From contig NZ_FOKT01000002.1 of the NCBI RefSeq assembly GCF_900112305.1, positions 433,228 to 497,227 on the forward strand: a stretch of DNA of 64,000 nucleotides, given 5' to 3'. This document shows, piece after piece, positions 30,331 to 39,206 of this stretch; positions within the stretch are counted from its first letter, which is position 1, and each line of letters opens with the position of its first letter. The stretch comes from Microbulbifer thermotolerans. GTDB lineage: Bacteria > Pseudomonadota > Gammaproteobacteria > Pseudomonadales > Cellvibrionaceae. The position numbers were made by a program, and so were the translations under genes. The notes below the pieces were generated by a model. It was given only the letters and a program-made list of their open reading frames with translations, was not told where the DNA came from and searched no databases.

Positions 30331-32313
30331 TTATGCAGTCACGGCGGGGCCGGCGGCTAGCTCCCGAACCGCTTTTGCCTTGCGGTAACGCTTGTCGGCA
30401 ACCGCCAGACCTCCTCCCACACTCATCAGCACCGCTCCGAGCCAAATCCAGACTACAAATGCTTTGTACTGCAGCCGCACAGCCCAGTCGCCATTGGGGT
30501 TGTTTTCCTCCAGCGGCTCGCCGAGGGCGACATAAATATCCCGGAACAGCCCCGAATCGATAGCCGCCTCGGTCATGGTACTGCCGCCGGAGAAGTAGTT
30601 GCGCTTCTGCGGGTACAGTTCCGCCACCGCCCGCCCGCGCCTGCTGACGGACACTATGCCCTCAAATGCACTGAAATTTGGCCCCTGTACCTTGCGCACA
30701 CCGTCGAACCGGAAATCGTAGCCGGCCACACTGTGGGTGTCGCCAGGCCCCATGCGCAAATCCTTTTCAACACTGTAGATAGTGGTCAAAGCCACGCCCA
30801 ACACGGATACCGCCAAGCCAATATGCGCCAAATGCATACCGTAAAAACTGATGCGCTGTCGCCTGAGACCGGCAGCCAGTGTTGCCGCATGACGGGTCTT
30901 GGCGAGAATATCGGCCAAACTGGCAGCGACAACCCATACGCCGACAAAAATGCCCAAAGCCGCGCCCCAGTGGAAACCGCCCGCCGCAAACGGCAGAGTC
31001 AATGCCGCGGTGACCGCGACCAGCAGCGGCAAACGCCAGGCACCGAGAAGCTTGTCCCAGCGGCTGTCCTTCCAATTGGCATGAACCCCCATCCCCAACA
31101 GCAGACATACCAGCGCCATCAGCGGCACGAAGAACATATTAAAAAACGGGGGCCCCACACTGATCTTGCCCCAGTTCAAGGCATCGGCCAGCAGGGGGTA
31201 AAGGGTACCGGTCAGCACTACCCCCATGATCAACACCAACAGGACGTTGTTGCCGAGCAGGAAAGTTTCACGGGCGCGGAATGAAAAAACGCTGACCGCG
31301 CTGACCGCGGGCGCACGCAAAGCAAACAACAGCAGAGATAAACCCACTACTACCGCCAGAAAGGCGAGAATAAAGCCTCCACGCAGGGGGTCGGTGGCAA
31401 AAGCATGCACGGAAGTGAGCACACCGGAGCGCACCAGAAAGGTTCCCAACAGGCTCAGGCTGAAGGTGAAAATTGCAAGCAAAATGGTCCAATTTTTAAA
31501 CAGGCCACGCTTTTCCGTGACCGCGAGAGAATGCATCAGCGCCGTACCCACCAACCAGGGCATAAATGAAGCATTCTCCACTGGATCCCAAAACCACCAG
31601 CCGCCCCAGCCCAGCTCGTAGTATGCCCACCAGCTACCGAGGGCAATACCCAGAGTGAGGAAACACCAGGCCACCGCAGTCCAGGGCCGCACCCACCGGG
31701 CCCAGGCCGCATCCAATTGACCACTGAGCAACGCGGCTATGGCAAATGCAAAAGCCACCGAGAAACCCACATACCCCATATACAACAGCGGCGGATGGAA
31801 AATCATCCCCGGGTCCTGGAGCAGCGGATTCAAGTCGTTCCCCTCCAGTGGCGGGAAAGGCAGGGTGCGCTCAAAAGGATTGGAGGTGATCAGGATAAAC
31901 AGAAAGAACCCCACCATCACCAGGCCCATCACCGACAGCACCTTTGCGACCAGTGCCAGCGGCAGCCTCCGGCTGAAAAGCGCCACCGCTGCAGTCCACC
32001 CCGCCAGGATCATCAGCCACAACAGAATCGATCCCTCATGCCCTCCCCATACCGCTGTGAACTTGTAATGTAATGGGAGAATACTGTTGGAGTTCTCGGC
32101 GACATAATTGACGGTGAAATCGCTCTGCACAAAAGCCAGGGTCAGGCATATGTATGCGATGAAGACAAAAGTCAGCACGCCGAGCGACAGCGGTCTGCCC
32201 GCAGCCATCCACAGCGCCCGCCCGGAATAGCTGCCGACCATCGGCACCGAGGCAAGCACAAGGGAAAGCAACAGCCCGGCGATCAAGGCAAAATGGCCCA
32301 ATTCTGGAATCAT
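30331..32313 (-). CDS. ccmF: Heme lyase subunit CcmF
   Basis: 660-residue polytopic membrane protein of usual length. Contains the tryptophan-rich heme-handling motif WGGWWFWDPVENASFMPWL, conserved periplasmic His residues (HFAL, HPPLLYMGYVG, HSLAVTEKRG) and a large C-terminal periplasmic loop. It attaches heme from holo-CcmE to apocytochrome c together with CcmH and CcmI. Overlaps ccmE by 4 nt. Confidence 0.95.
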   Translation of the reverse strand: MIPELGHFALIAGLLLSLVLASVPMVGSYSGRALWMAAGRPLSLGVLTFVFIAYICLTLAFVQSDFTVNYVAENSNSILPLHYKFTAVWGGHEGSILLWLMILAGWTAAVALFSRRLPLALVAKVLSVMGLVMVGFFLFILITSNPFERTLPFPPLEGNDLNPLLQDPGMIFHPPLLYMGYVGFSVAFAFAIAALLSGQLDAAWARWVRPWTAVAWCFLTLGIALGSWWAYYELGWGGWWFWDPVENASFMPWLVGTALMHSLAVTEKRGLFKNWTILLAIFTFSLSLLGTFLVRSGVLTSVHAFATDPLRGGFILAFLAVVVGLSLLLFALRAPAVSAVSVFSFRARETFLLGNNVLLVLIMGVVLTGTLYPLLADALNWGKISVGPPFFNMFFVPLMALVCLLLGMGVHANWKDSRWDKLLGAWRLPLLVAVTAALTLPFAAGGFHWGAALGIFVGVWVVAASLADILAKTRHAATLAAGLRRQRISFYGMHLAHIGLAVSVLGVALTTIYSVEKDLRMGPGDTHSVAGYDFRFDGVRKVQGPNFSAFEGIVSVSRRGRAVAELYPQKRNYFSGGSTMTEAAIDSGLFRDIYVALGEPLEENNPNGDWAVRLQYKAFVVWIWLGAVLMSVGGGLAVADKRYRKAKAVRELAAGPAVTA

Positions 32314-32759
32314 ATTTTCGCCCCACCGGCACAGCTGGCTTTGTCATGCATGGATTCAGCCACCTCGGGCGGCGTGTAATTCTCATCGTGCTTGGCCAGC
32401 ACCTGGTCCGCGCGCAGAGTGCCGTCCTGTAACAGACGCCCAGTCACAACCGCCGCCTCTCCCTCGGCAAAAAGGTCCGGCAATATTTTATCGAAAACCA
32501 CCTGCAGCTCTGCTTTTCCGTCGGTAATTGCAAAGCGCACATCCAAACTATCCGGCGCCCGCTTGACGCTGCCGGGAAGCACGCAGCCACCCGCGCGGAT
32601 ACGTTTATCAAAGGGGACCTCCCCCGCGGCAAAGGCGCTCGGCGCGTAAAAATAATCCATATTGTTGCGCATCGCATAGGTGATGAAACCGACCGCGGCA
32701 CTGGAGAAAACCACCAGGAAGATCACCAGGATCAGGCGCTGTTTGCGTGCTGGATGCAT
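32310..32759 (-). CDS. ccmE: Heme chaperone CcmE
   Basis: 149 residues. N-terminal membrane anchor (LILVIFLVVFSSAAVGFITYAM), OB-fold body, and the heme-binding motif LAKHDENYTPPE with His124 (covalent heme) and Tyr128. It carries heme from CcmC to CcmF. The 3' end overlaps the ccmF start. Confidence 0.95.
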   Translation of the reverse strand: MHPARKQRLILVIFLVVFSSAAVGFITYAMRNNMDYFYAPSAFAAGEVPFDKRIRAGGCVLPGSVKRAPDSLDVRFAITDGKAELQVVFDKILPDLFAEGEAAVVTGRLLQDGTLRADQVLAKHDENYTPPEVAESMHDKASCAGGAKI

Positions 32760-32871
32760 TGTTTCGTTTGTGCTCCGGAAAATTTGACAAGGGGATTCTT
32801 TTCAGGGCAGGAACAGAAAAACACCAACTGGCGAATTTTCCGTCCCATGATATTCCACGGACAGACAGCGA

Positions 32872-33087
32872 TCAGGCAGGTTCCGCTATCTCTGTTCGCT
32901 TCACCTGCCGGCGCCGCTCAATTCGCTGCTGGCGCAAGAGCTCACGCCGCAGCTGTCGGCGGCGCAGCGCCGGGTAGATGGCCAGCGCCAACAGCGCGGC
33001 AATTGTGACGGCATAGGACGCCCATACATAGGAACCGTGCCCCCCCATCGCCAGAAAATCCGCCAGCGTGGCAAACTGGAATTCCAT
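32872..33087 (-). CDS. ccmD: Heme exporter protein CcmD
   Basis: 71 residues from ATG 33087 (ribosome site AGGTGG); a GTG at 33099 with AGGAG is an equally possible start, adding four residues. The conserved core FLAMGGHGSYVWASYAVT precedes one membrane helix (IAALLALAIYPAL) and a very basic tail. It stabilises the CcmABC-CcmE complex. A 112-bp gap separates it from ccmE, the largest gap in this run. Confidence 0.88.
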   Translation of the reverse strand: MEFQFATLADFLAMGGHGSYVWASYAVTIAALLALAIYPALRRRQLRRELLRQQRIERRRQVKRTEIAEPA

Positions 33088-33099
33088 GCTGTTTTCCAC

Positions 33100-33858
33100 C
33101 TACTTCTCCTCCACCAGTGCTTCCCGAACCCACTGGGTGCGCCACTCCCGCTGCAGCAGCAGTACGCGCGTATGGGCGATCAATGTCCAGGCATAAAAAC
33201 AGTAAAAACCGGCGATCATCGTCAACAGAGGGTAAAACATGCTCGGGTCTATGCTGCTCGCTTTCGTCAGCCGGATCGTTGCCGGCTGATGCAGGGTGAA
33301 CCACCAGTCCACCGACTTGTAAATAATGGGGATATTCACAGTGCCCACTAGTGCCAAGAGCGCACACGCTTTATCCGCCACCTGCTCCCGGGCAAAAGCA
33401 CGGCCCAGCGCAATGACGCCGATATAGAGGAACAGCAGTATCAACATCGAGGTGATGCGCGCATCCCACACCCAATAAGTACCCCAGGTCGGCTTACCCC
33501 ACAGGGCTCCAGTAAACAGGGCGATAAACGTTAATACCGCGCCAATAGGTGCCGCCGCCCGCATCACCGCGAAAGACAGCTTCATCTTCCAAATCAGGCC
33601 AATGGCACCGCCAACTGCCATGATGTAGTACCCGGCCAAGGCCAGGAAGGCGGCGGGCACGTGGATGTAAATGATCCGGTAACTGTTGCCCTGCTTGGCA
33701 TCTTCGGGCGCAAAGCCCAGGCCCCAGACTGCACCGGTAGCAAGCAACACTGCACTTGCCAGCGCCAACCAAGGCAGCCAGGCGCCGGTTTTCTGATAAA
33801 ACCAGCGCGGCGAACCCAAGCGGTGAAACCATTGCCAAGCCAAGAAGACCTCCATCAA
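33100..33858 (-). CDS. ccmC: Heme exporter protein CcmC
   Basis: 252 residues, six predicted membrane segments and the WWD-like motif WGTYWVWDARITSMLILLFLYIG, with flanking conserved His (IIYIHVPAAFLAL; WWFTLHQPATI). It presents heme to CcmE. It overlaps ccmB by 4 nt and abuts ccmD. Confidence 0.95.
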   Translation of the reverse strand: MMEVFLAWQWFHRLGSPRWFYQKTGAWLPWLALASAVLLATGAVWGLGFAPEDAKQGNSYRIIYIHVPAAFLALAGYYIMAVGGAIGLIWKMKLSFAVMRAAAPIGAVLTFIALFTGALWGKPTWGTYWVWDARITSMLILLFLYIGVIALGRAFAREQVADKACALLALVGTVNIPIIYKSVDWWFTLHQPATIRLTKASSIDPSMFYPLLTMIAGFYCFYAWTLIAHTRVLLLQREWRTQWVREALVEEK

Positions 33859-34559
33859 GTCTCTGTACTGATACGGATAGCGCCCGCGGCTGCTAAAGGC
33901 GCCAACGCCGCCGCGGCGGCCAGATAAGCAGCCAGAACCGCAAGTTGCGCACTGTAGCCGTAGCCATCGATTGCCGCCTGCACCGCACCGGTGCCGAAGA
34001 TTAACACGGGCACATAGAGCGGCATAACGATCAGTGCCAACAATAGGCCCGGGCGGCTCAGCGCCACCGTCAGAGCGGCACCCACGGCCCCGACCAGACT
34101 CAGACTGGCACTACCCAGCAGCAGGGAAAAAAACAGGCATAGGTAGCCGGCTGCGGGCAGGTTCAACATCAATCCCAGCAGCGGCGACAACAGAGCCAGC
34201 GGGAGGCCGGTCACCATCCAGTGCACCATCGATTTTGCCAGCACGGCGAAATAGAGGGGCTGCGGGGACAGCGCCATCTGCTCCAGGCTACCGTTTTCAA
34301 AATCACCTCGAAACAGACTCTCCTGAGAGAGCAAGGTTGCCAGCAGCGCCATCACCCAGATCATGCCCGACGCCATCTTGGCCAGCAGCGCAGGCTCCGG
34401 CCCCACCCCCAGCGGCAACAGCGCGAGAACTGTGACAAAAAACAACAGCGGGTTGGCAATATCCGCCCGGTGGCGCAGCGCCAGCAGCAACTCCGTTTTA
34501 AACAGCACCCCGAATCCCGGGGCAACCCGTCTACCGGTGGGCGCATCAAGCATGGACAT
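33855..34559 (-). CDS. ccmB: Heme exporter membrane subunit CcmB
   Basis: About 234 residues from ATG 34559 (ATG 34553 is also possible). FKTELLLALRHRADIANPLLFF at the N-terminus is the usual CcmB opening, followed by six hydrophobic segments and QESLFRGDFENGSLEQMALSP. It forms the ABC complex with CcmA that releases holo-CcmE. It overlaps the ccmA end. Confidence 0.92.
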   Translation of the reverse strand: MSMLDAPTGRRVAPGFGVLFKTELLLALRHRADIANPLLFFVTVLALLPLGVGPEPALLAKMASGMIWVMALLATLLSQESLFRGDFENGSLEQMALSPQPLYFAVLAKSMVHWMVTGLPLALLSPLLGLMLNLPAAGYLCLFFSLLLGSASLSLVGAVGAALTVALSRPGLLLALIVMPLYVPVLIFGTGAVQAAIDGYGYSAQLAVLAAYLAAAAALAPLAAAGAIRISTET

Positions 34560-35223
34560 CCTCGCCTCCCACAAACACACCTCCGGCAACCGTATCCCCA
34601 GCTGCATAATCTGCCAACTGAATACTCTGTAGCGGTGTCAGACCCACCGGCTGATGCGAGGTAAACACAATGCTGCCACCGCGGCTCAAGTGACAGGCCA
34701 TCTGCCCCTGCAGACACGAAACACCCGCCACATCGAGCGCCGCCAATGGTTCATCGAGTATCCAAAGCGGCGGTGCCTCCGGCAAAAACAGGCGTGCCAG
34801 TGCCACACGGCGGTTCTGACCGGCGGATAGTTGCTGGCACAGAGTATCCTCAAACCCGTAGAGATCCAGCAGCTCCAGTGCCCTATAGGCCGCATCTCGG
34901 CTGGCGCCGTACCAAGCCAGATTCTCCAGCGGCGTCAAACCACCACGAACACCGGCCCGGTGACCGATATACAGCAGGGATTCGCGCAACTTCGGCAACG
35001 CTTTGGGGTACGACTCACCATTCCAGAGGATCTCACCGGAAAAATCCGCGGCGGAACCGATCAATGTGCGCAGCAAGGAGGTTTTGCCTGCGCCATTGGC
35101 GCCCTCAATTTGCACCGCGCAACCAGAAGCCAGGTCAAAACTGAGACCCGCAAACAGGTCCCGACCATCCCTTTCACAGGACAGATCGCGCACTTGCAGT
35201 AGATGGGGTGAGTTGGAGGGCAT
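34546..35223 (-). CDS. ccmA: Cytochrome c biogenesis ATPase CcmA
   Basis: 225-residue ABC ATPase. Walker A EGANGAGKTSLLRTL, ABC signature LSAGQNRRVALARL, Walker B PLWILDEPLAALD, switch His in FTSHQPV. First gene of the ccmABCDEFG unit; the promoter should lie in the 270 bp upstream. Confidence 0.93.
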   Translation of the reverse strand: MPSNSPHLLQVRDLSCERDGRDLFAGLSFDLASGCAVQIEGANGAGKTSLLRTLIGSAADFSGEILWNGESYPKALPKLRESLLYIGHRAGVRGGLTPLENLAWYGASRDAAYRALELLDLYGFEDTLCQQLSAGQNRRVALARLFLPEAPPLWILDEPLAALDVAGVSCLQGQMACHLSRGGSIVFTSHQPVGLTPLQSIQLADYAAGDTVAGGVFVGGEDVHA

Positions 35224-35493
35224 AGTCCGCTGTTGCCGGTGTTGCTGAAAAACTGAGCGGCATTATACCGGCACCGGCAGCAAATGCATTGGACTTGGTG
35301 CTCACGTGCACACTTTGGGCGGTTGGCAGTGGGTACCGGCTTTGCTATGTTGGCGCCTTCGGCCGCGAGGGACTGCGGTGTCGGTGATGCGCAGTCAAAG
35401 GGTAACTACCTCCAAGGCCGGGGATTTCGTGATGTTTTCGCGATCTACTCCTTGAGGAAACCGGGGAGTGCCATGCAATGAGGACGCATAACA

Positions 35494-36195
35494 ATGACAA
35501 CCATCGCCACCGAGCGCAGCAGCTGGCTGCAGCCCACCACTCTGACTAACGGGAACACTCTGGTCAGATCAGCCCCTTTCCCCTTTTTTGTCGGCAGAGA
35601 CGTTTTATCCCGAGATCTGCTGCCGAAGCTACTGGAGGACTTTCCCCGGCTCCGGGGTGCCGGCTACCTGCCCTATGAAAAAGCCCATTGCGGTGATGCC
35701 ATTAACAAACTGATTGAGCAGTTGGTGGCTCCTGACTTTGCAGACACCATCGGCGATAACCTGGGTATCGACAAGCTGTCTCAATACCCTACCTATGTCT
35801 CTATCAGCCGCTTCCTAAAGAAGCGTCATGGCAATATTCACACCGATGGCAAATCCAAAATAGCCACCGCTTTGCTGTACTTAAATCCCGAGTGGACTGT
35901 GGACGGCAACGGCTGCCTGCGCTTTCTGAACCGAATCGACGACTATGACGATATGGTAGTGCCGGAGATCAAACCCACCTACGGCACTCTGGTAGCTTTC
36001 AAGCGGACGGAAAATTCGTTTCACGGCCACTTGCCCTTTGAAGGCGAGCGCCTGGTGATCCAGGTTGCCTGGCTGGCAAGTGAGGCAGACAAAGCACGCA
36101 AAGCCAGAGATGGACGCCTTTCGTATAAGTTGAAGCGGATACAAGGATGGCTGAGTCGGATTTTCGGCAGGGAAAAACAGGCCGGGCAGCCCTGA
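35494..36195 (+). CDS. 2OG-Fe(II) oxygenase-superfamily protein
   Basis: 233 residues. The iron site is visible as HTD (His116, Asp118) in RHGNIHTDGKS and a distal His in NSFHGHLPF (His177 or 179), with Arg186 placed to bind 2-oxoglutarate. The middle ATALLYLNPEWTVDGNGCLRFL is typical of prolyl-hydroxylase-like double-stranded beta helices. GAGGA lies upstream of the ATG. The substrate may be a sugar, protein or small molecule; there is no context. Stands alone, diverging from ccmA. Confidence 0.8.
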   Translation: MTTIATERSSWLQPTTLTNGNTLVRSAPFPFFVGRDVLSRDLLPKLLEDFPRLRGAGYLPYEKAHCGDAINKLIEQLVAPDFADTIGDNLGIDKLSQYPTYVSISRFLKKRHGNIHTDGKSKIATALLYLNPEWTVDGNGCLRFLNRIDDYDDMVVPEIKPTYGTLVAFKRTENSFHGHLPFEGERLVIQVAWLASEADKARKARDGRLSYKLKRIQGWLSRIFGREKQAGQP

Positions 36196-36356
36196 CCACA
36201 CCCACTCTCCGCAGCAGCGGGCCGCCAGCTCTGCCACGGCGGCCCATACGTCTCCTGAACACCTCTAATTATTTCACCTAATATACGTTACTGATTTCAG
36301 GTTACTCGGACATTGGGATTCATCGCCTTCTGATCACACCTGACGGAGGAACACAT

Positions 36357-36710
36357 TTAAAGTCCGGGGCAAATTGTGAACAGCTTATCAAAATTGGATA
36401 CTGCCAAAAGCCGACATACATCCGTATTGGCGTTTCTCAACTCAATACAGCACTCTCCCGCATAGGTACACTCACGCATACAGTGGTCGCGCAACAGCAA
36501 CAGCATCCCTAGAGCCGCACTGTCCATATGCTGCGTTTCCGAAAGGTCTATACAGTAGCGCCTTGGCGCGGGTGACAAATCTTGGTAAGCCCGCAGAAAA
36601 TCGCGGTGTATATTGAAGTCAAAATTTCCAGTCACTCGGATGGTCAATGCGTCCCCACTCTCCGACAGCTCAGTGGAGATCCTGGCCGTAAACTGTTCCG
36701 AAACCGCCAT
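36357..36710 (-). CDS. STAS-domain protein (anti-sigma-factor-antagonist-like)
   Basis: 117 residues forming one STAS domain. The conserved phosphorylation-site region is ETQHMDSAALGMLLLL, with the serine in DSAALG. The C-terminus NFDKLFTIC is normal for the family. Such proteins are switched by kinases and bind anti-sigma factors or membrane transport partners. No kinase is next to it. The 5' end overlaps a Cys-rich small ORF. Confidence 0.75.
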   Translation of the reverse strand: MAVSEQFTARISTELSESGDALTIRVTGNFDFNIHRDFLRAYQDLSPAPRRYCIDLSETQHMDSAALGMLLLLRDHCMRECTYAGECCIELRNANTDVCRLLAVSNFDKLFTICPGL

Positions 36711-36885
36711 TGCGAATTTCCCTTTCCGTATCTCGACAATTCACCGGATCATCCAGATCCACGCAATTGCCGCCCGACAAGAAATCGCAAGAGTGGGATT
36801 TCTTGTCGGACAAGTAACAACGCTTGCAGTGACGGTTTCCTGTGGCGCCTCTGCCGCCCACTGCTTCTACACTCGATAGCGCCAC
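36670..36885 (-). CDS. Candidate Cys-rich small protein upstream of the STAS gene
   Basis: 71 residues from a GTG start, overlapping the first 41 nt of the STAS gene. It has a pattern of paired Cys and His (RHCKRCYLSDKKSHSCDFL, then GNCVDLDDPVNCRD) that could bind a metal. No ribosome site is clear. A perfect 13-bp inverted repeat lies inside it, which may instead mean this is an untranslated regulatory leader. Confidence 0.3.
   Translation of the reverse strand: MALSSVEAVGGRGATGNRHCKRCYLSDKKSHSCDFLSGGNCVDLDDPVNCRDTEREIRNGGFGTVYGQDLH
36774..36809. promoter_or_regulatory. Perfect 13-bp inverted repeat upstream of the STAS gene
   Basis: CCGACAAGAAATC at 36774-36786 and its exact complement at 36797-36809, with a 10-base loop. 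No T-run follows on either strand, so it is not a standard terminator. Possible operator or RNA hairpin about 65 bp ahead of the STAS start. Confidence 0.5.
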
Positions 36886-37108
36886 AAATTAGGTAGCCAC
36901 CCCCTGATCAATACATACCAGGAGGGTAGCGAGAACCTACGCCCGGATGGAAAGCTTAAGTCGCGGAGTAACCCGCTAGCTGCACACACCAATATTTGCA
37001 GCCGCGCCTGTGGATTTTCGAGGCCCCCCTGCCCCGCTCAAGAAACCGGATAGATTCCAACAGCAACCCAGGGATTGCCCACACATAAGCCCATCACGGC
37101 CCAAAACG

Positions 37109-37137
37109 CAGAAAGGCGCCCCTAAGGGCGCCTTTCC
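37109..37137 (-). terminator. Hairpin terminator after the PA3496-like gene
   Basis: GAAAGGCGCCC pairs with GGGCGCCTTTC across a short loop, with short T-runs on both sides. It lies just after the stop codon at 37142. Confidence 0.65.
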
Positions 37138-37141
37138 AATA

Positions 37142-37324
37142 TTATAAGTCGAAGTCGTAGTCCATAAGCTCCCGTCTAAGGCGCATTTCCTCCAACTTAT
37201 CCTCGACCATTCGCCGGGCATCGCGAGGCGGCTTTGACGTGGCTTGTCTAAGCACCTCGTTTGCTATTTGGGGAAGGTCCTCGTAATCAAAATCGTAGTC
37301 ATTTCCGCTAACGTTGCCGCTCAT
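37142..37324 (-). CDS. PA3496-family small protein
   Basis: 60 residues from ATG 37324. The C-terminal half (PRDARRMVEDKLEEMRLRRELMDYDFDL) matches the short charged helix of the PA3496 family, described as linked to envelope integrity in Pseudomonas. The N-terminus is acidic (DYDFDYEDLPQ). No membrane segment. A promoter (TTGACC-18-TAATCT) sits about 70-100 bp upstream. Confidence 0.7.
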   Translation of the reverse strand: MSGNVSGNDYDFDYEDLPQIANEVLRQATSKPPRDARRMVEDKLEEMRLRRELMDYDFDL

Positions 37325-37391
37325 ACGAAACTCCACAATCTCGATCTGCGAAAGCAGAAAAACCTGCGGTGTTTTTTTGTTGTGCCGTTGC

Positions 37392-37421
37392 AGATTAGCC
37401 AGCACTGCCAAGCCTGGTCAA
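37392..37421 (-). promoter_or_regulatory. Promoter of the PA3496-like gene
   Basis: On the reverse strand: -35 TTGACC at 37421-37416, 18-bp spacer, -10 TAATCT at 37397-37392. Confidence 0.5.
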
Positions 37422-37679
37422 GAAAAATTTTACCGCTGTAACCAGGTTTTTTTTCGCCGTTTCCGAAGCCGAATCGGGCGCGCAAAAACATCCCACAAAA
37501 TTCGGCCTCTGGCGGCAAATTACCGCCGAACAGTGACTAATTTTCGACAGTTTTTCGACAATTTGTTGACAGCGAAACAAGTATCCCCATGTAACCAGCG
37601 GGCGACTGACGTTACCGGCAGTAACACCACTGCCTACCACCCGGGGAAGGTGGCCAACTGGGCGATGCAGATAACCGGC

Positions 37680-37708
37680 ATGACACACGCGCGACAAGCC
37701 GTTAGAAT
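37680..37708 (+). promoter_or_regulatory. Promoter of tRNA-Arg
   Basis: -35 ATGACA at 37680-37685, 17-bp spacer, -10 TAGAAT at 37703-37708, followed by a GC-rich discriminator. The tRNA begins 53 bp later. Confidence 0.6.
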
Positions 37709-37760
37709 AGCCGCCCGCACGCCTCGGTGGGCATTCCCCCGCCTACAAAGATAGGCTTAC

Positions 37761-37836
37761 GCTCCCGTCGGTTAACAGGATAAACCACGGACCTCCTAAG
37801 TCCGGACTGGTGGTTCGAGTCCACCCGGGAGCGCCA
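37761..37836 (+). tRNA. tRNA-Arg(CCT)
   Basis: 76 nt. Acceptor GCTCCCG/CGGGAGC, anticodon loop CTCCTAA (anticodon CCT), T arm GGTTCGAGTCC, encoded CCA. No copy of its 3' end is seen nearby, so it is not the attachment site of the downstream element. Confidence 0.9.
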
Positions 37837-37875
37837 CCCTTCTCCAGGGCAATATTTCAAGCCAGGGCGGCATGC

Positions 37876-38010
37876 ATGAGTAAAACTGCGAACAAGCCCG
37901 CCAGTAGCACTCCGCCCCAGAAAAGTCGCACCGAGCGCTCTATCTCCCTCCGGTTTAGTCTCTTCCTGCTGCTTTTTGCCATGATTGAACTCCATCTCAG
38001 TCATCGATAA
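37876..38010 (+). CDS. Possible small protein (44 aa)
   Basis: Short ORF after tRNA-Arg: basic Ser/Pro-rich N-terminus then a hydrophobic stretch (FSLFLLLFAMIEL). The ribosome site is weak and it converges on the peptidase gene. It could be chance. Confidence 0.2.
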   Translation: MSKTANKPASSTPPQKSRTERSISLRFSLFLLLFAMIELHLSHR

Positions 38011-38035
38011 GCCATATGGATTGGGCGCGCCCACC

Positions 38036-39052
38036 CTACTCGAATATAGCCACCCGCGCGGGCTGAGCCGAGGTGCGGCTAGCCCTGTACATTCCTTCGG
38101 TATTGAAGACCATGGCGAAATTTCCGGCGGCGTCCAACACGATCACCCCGCCGGTACCACCGGCCCGCTGTAGAACCCGGTGGACAACCTCATCCGCCGC
38201 CTGCACAACCGACTTGCCCAGGTAACCCACCCGCGCACAGATATCGGCAGCCACGTTATAGCGTATAAAGTACTCTCCGTGACCAGTGGCGGAAACAGCG
38301 CAGGAGGAATTATCGGCAAAGGTACCGGCCCCAATCACCGGCGAATCCCCGATGCGGCCATAACGTTTGGCCGTCATGCCGCCGGTAGAAGTGCCAGCGG
38401 CAAGATTGCCGAACTTGTCCAAAGCCACAGCCCCGACAGTACCCATGCGCAGAGGCGACGGCAGCCCCTCCACAGCGGCCCGGTAATCTTCACCCCGCTG
38501 TCGCTCCAACCTTTCCTTAGCCCTCTGCAACTGCCGGTACCGGTGTTCGCTGTCGAAGAGATGATTGTCCACCAATCGCAGCCCCTGAGACTCGGCGAAA
38601 GCTTCAGCCCCCGCTCCGGACAACATCACAAAGGGGGACTGTTCCATCACCAGACGCGCCAAACGAATTGGGTTTTCAACACGCCTGACCCCGGCCACAG
38701 CACCAGCCTGACGGGTTCGGCCGTCCATGATCGAGGCGTCCAGCTCGTGATGGCCGTCATAGGTGTAAACAGCACCCCTTCCCGCATTAAAGAGGGGGGA
38801 ATTCTCCAACAGAGTGATTGCCTCAGTGACCGCATCCAGACTGGTCCCGCCATCTTCAAGCACTGCGAAGCCCGCGTCCAATGCCTGGCGCAATTTATCG
38901 CGGTAGGCTTGTTCCCGCTCCGGGGTCATGGCGCCCTTGTCGATGGTACCGGCGCCACCGTGAATAACGATCGCCAGCGGCTGCTCGGCGGCCTGAGAGA
39001 GTGAACAGAAAAACAGCAGCAAGAACAGCAGTGGCCGCATCACTTTTGCCAT
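38036..39052 (-). CDS. iaaA: Isoaspartyl peptidase/L-asparaginase, Ntn-hydrolase type
   Basis: 338 residues with a signal peptide (LLFLLLFFCSLSQAAEQ), so exported. Typical plant-type asparaginase motifs: VIHGGAGTID near the N-terminus and MGTVGAVALDKFGNLAAGTSTGG, where the Thr after Gly is the autocleavage nucleophile. Then GRIGDSPVIGAGTFADN and GTGGVIVLD. It removes isoaspartyl residues or asparagine from peptides. Immediately left of the integrated element; it is host DNA. Confidence 0.9.
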   Translation of the reverse strand: MAKVMRPLLFLLLFFCSLSQAAEQPLAIVIHGGAGTIDKGAMTPEREQAYRDKLRQALDAGFAVLEDGGTSLDAVTEAITLLENSPLFNAGRGAVYTYDGHHELDASIMDGRTRQAGAVAGVRRVENPIRLARLVMEQSPFVMLSGAGAEAFAESQGLRLVDNHLFDSEHRYRQLQRAKERLERQRGEDYRAAVEGLPSPLRMGTVGAVALDKFGNLAAGTSTGGMTAKRYGRIGDSPVIGAGTFADNSSCAVSATGHGEYFIRYNVAADICARVGYLGKSVVQAADEVVHRVLQRAGGTGGVIVLDAAGNFAMVFNTEGMYRASRTSAQPARVAIFE

Positions 39053-39206
39053 GACACTTAACCTTTTATCCTGAGAAAAGTATTAGGGTACCCCTGATTG
39101 CTTCACCTTGAATACAGAGAGCCCCCCGGGCGAGACAATCAGCCCCCAGACAGGCGCGTGCGGCAGGAAGATTTCTTGAGTTAGGCGCTGTCAAGCATAG
39201 ACTGGC

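Larger units (their letters stand above)
36711..37141. other. Stretch between STAS and PA3496-like genes
   Basis: 431 bp. The left part holds the candidate Cys-rich ORF and inverted repeat; the right end holds the terminator at 37109-37137. Between about 36900 and 37100 I see nothing assignable. Confidence 0.5.
37325..37760. other. Divergent region between PA3496-like gene and tRNA-Arg
   Basis: 436 bp holding the PA3496-like promoter (37392-37421, reverse strand) and the tRNA-Arg promoter (37680-37708). Short overlapping ORFs are present, but none has a ribosome site or recognisable product. Confidence 0.55.

Noticed and set aside
35284..35481. 65-residue ORF before the 2OG oxygenase gene
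   Set aside because: No ribosome site and no domain; it lies in the shared upstream region of ccmA and the oxygenase gene.
37761..37836. tRNA-Arg(CCT) as the integration site of the element
   Set aside because: No second copy of its 3' end was found, whereas tRNA-Ser(GGA) gives a perfect 15-bp repeat at both ends.
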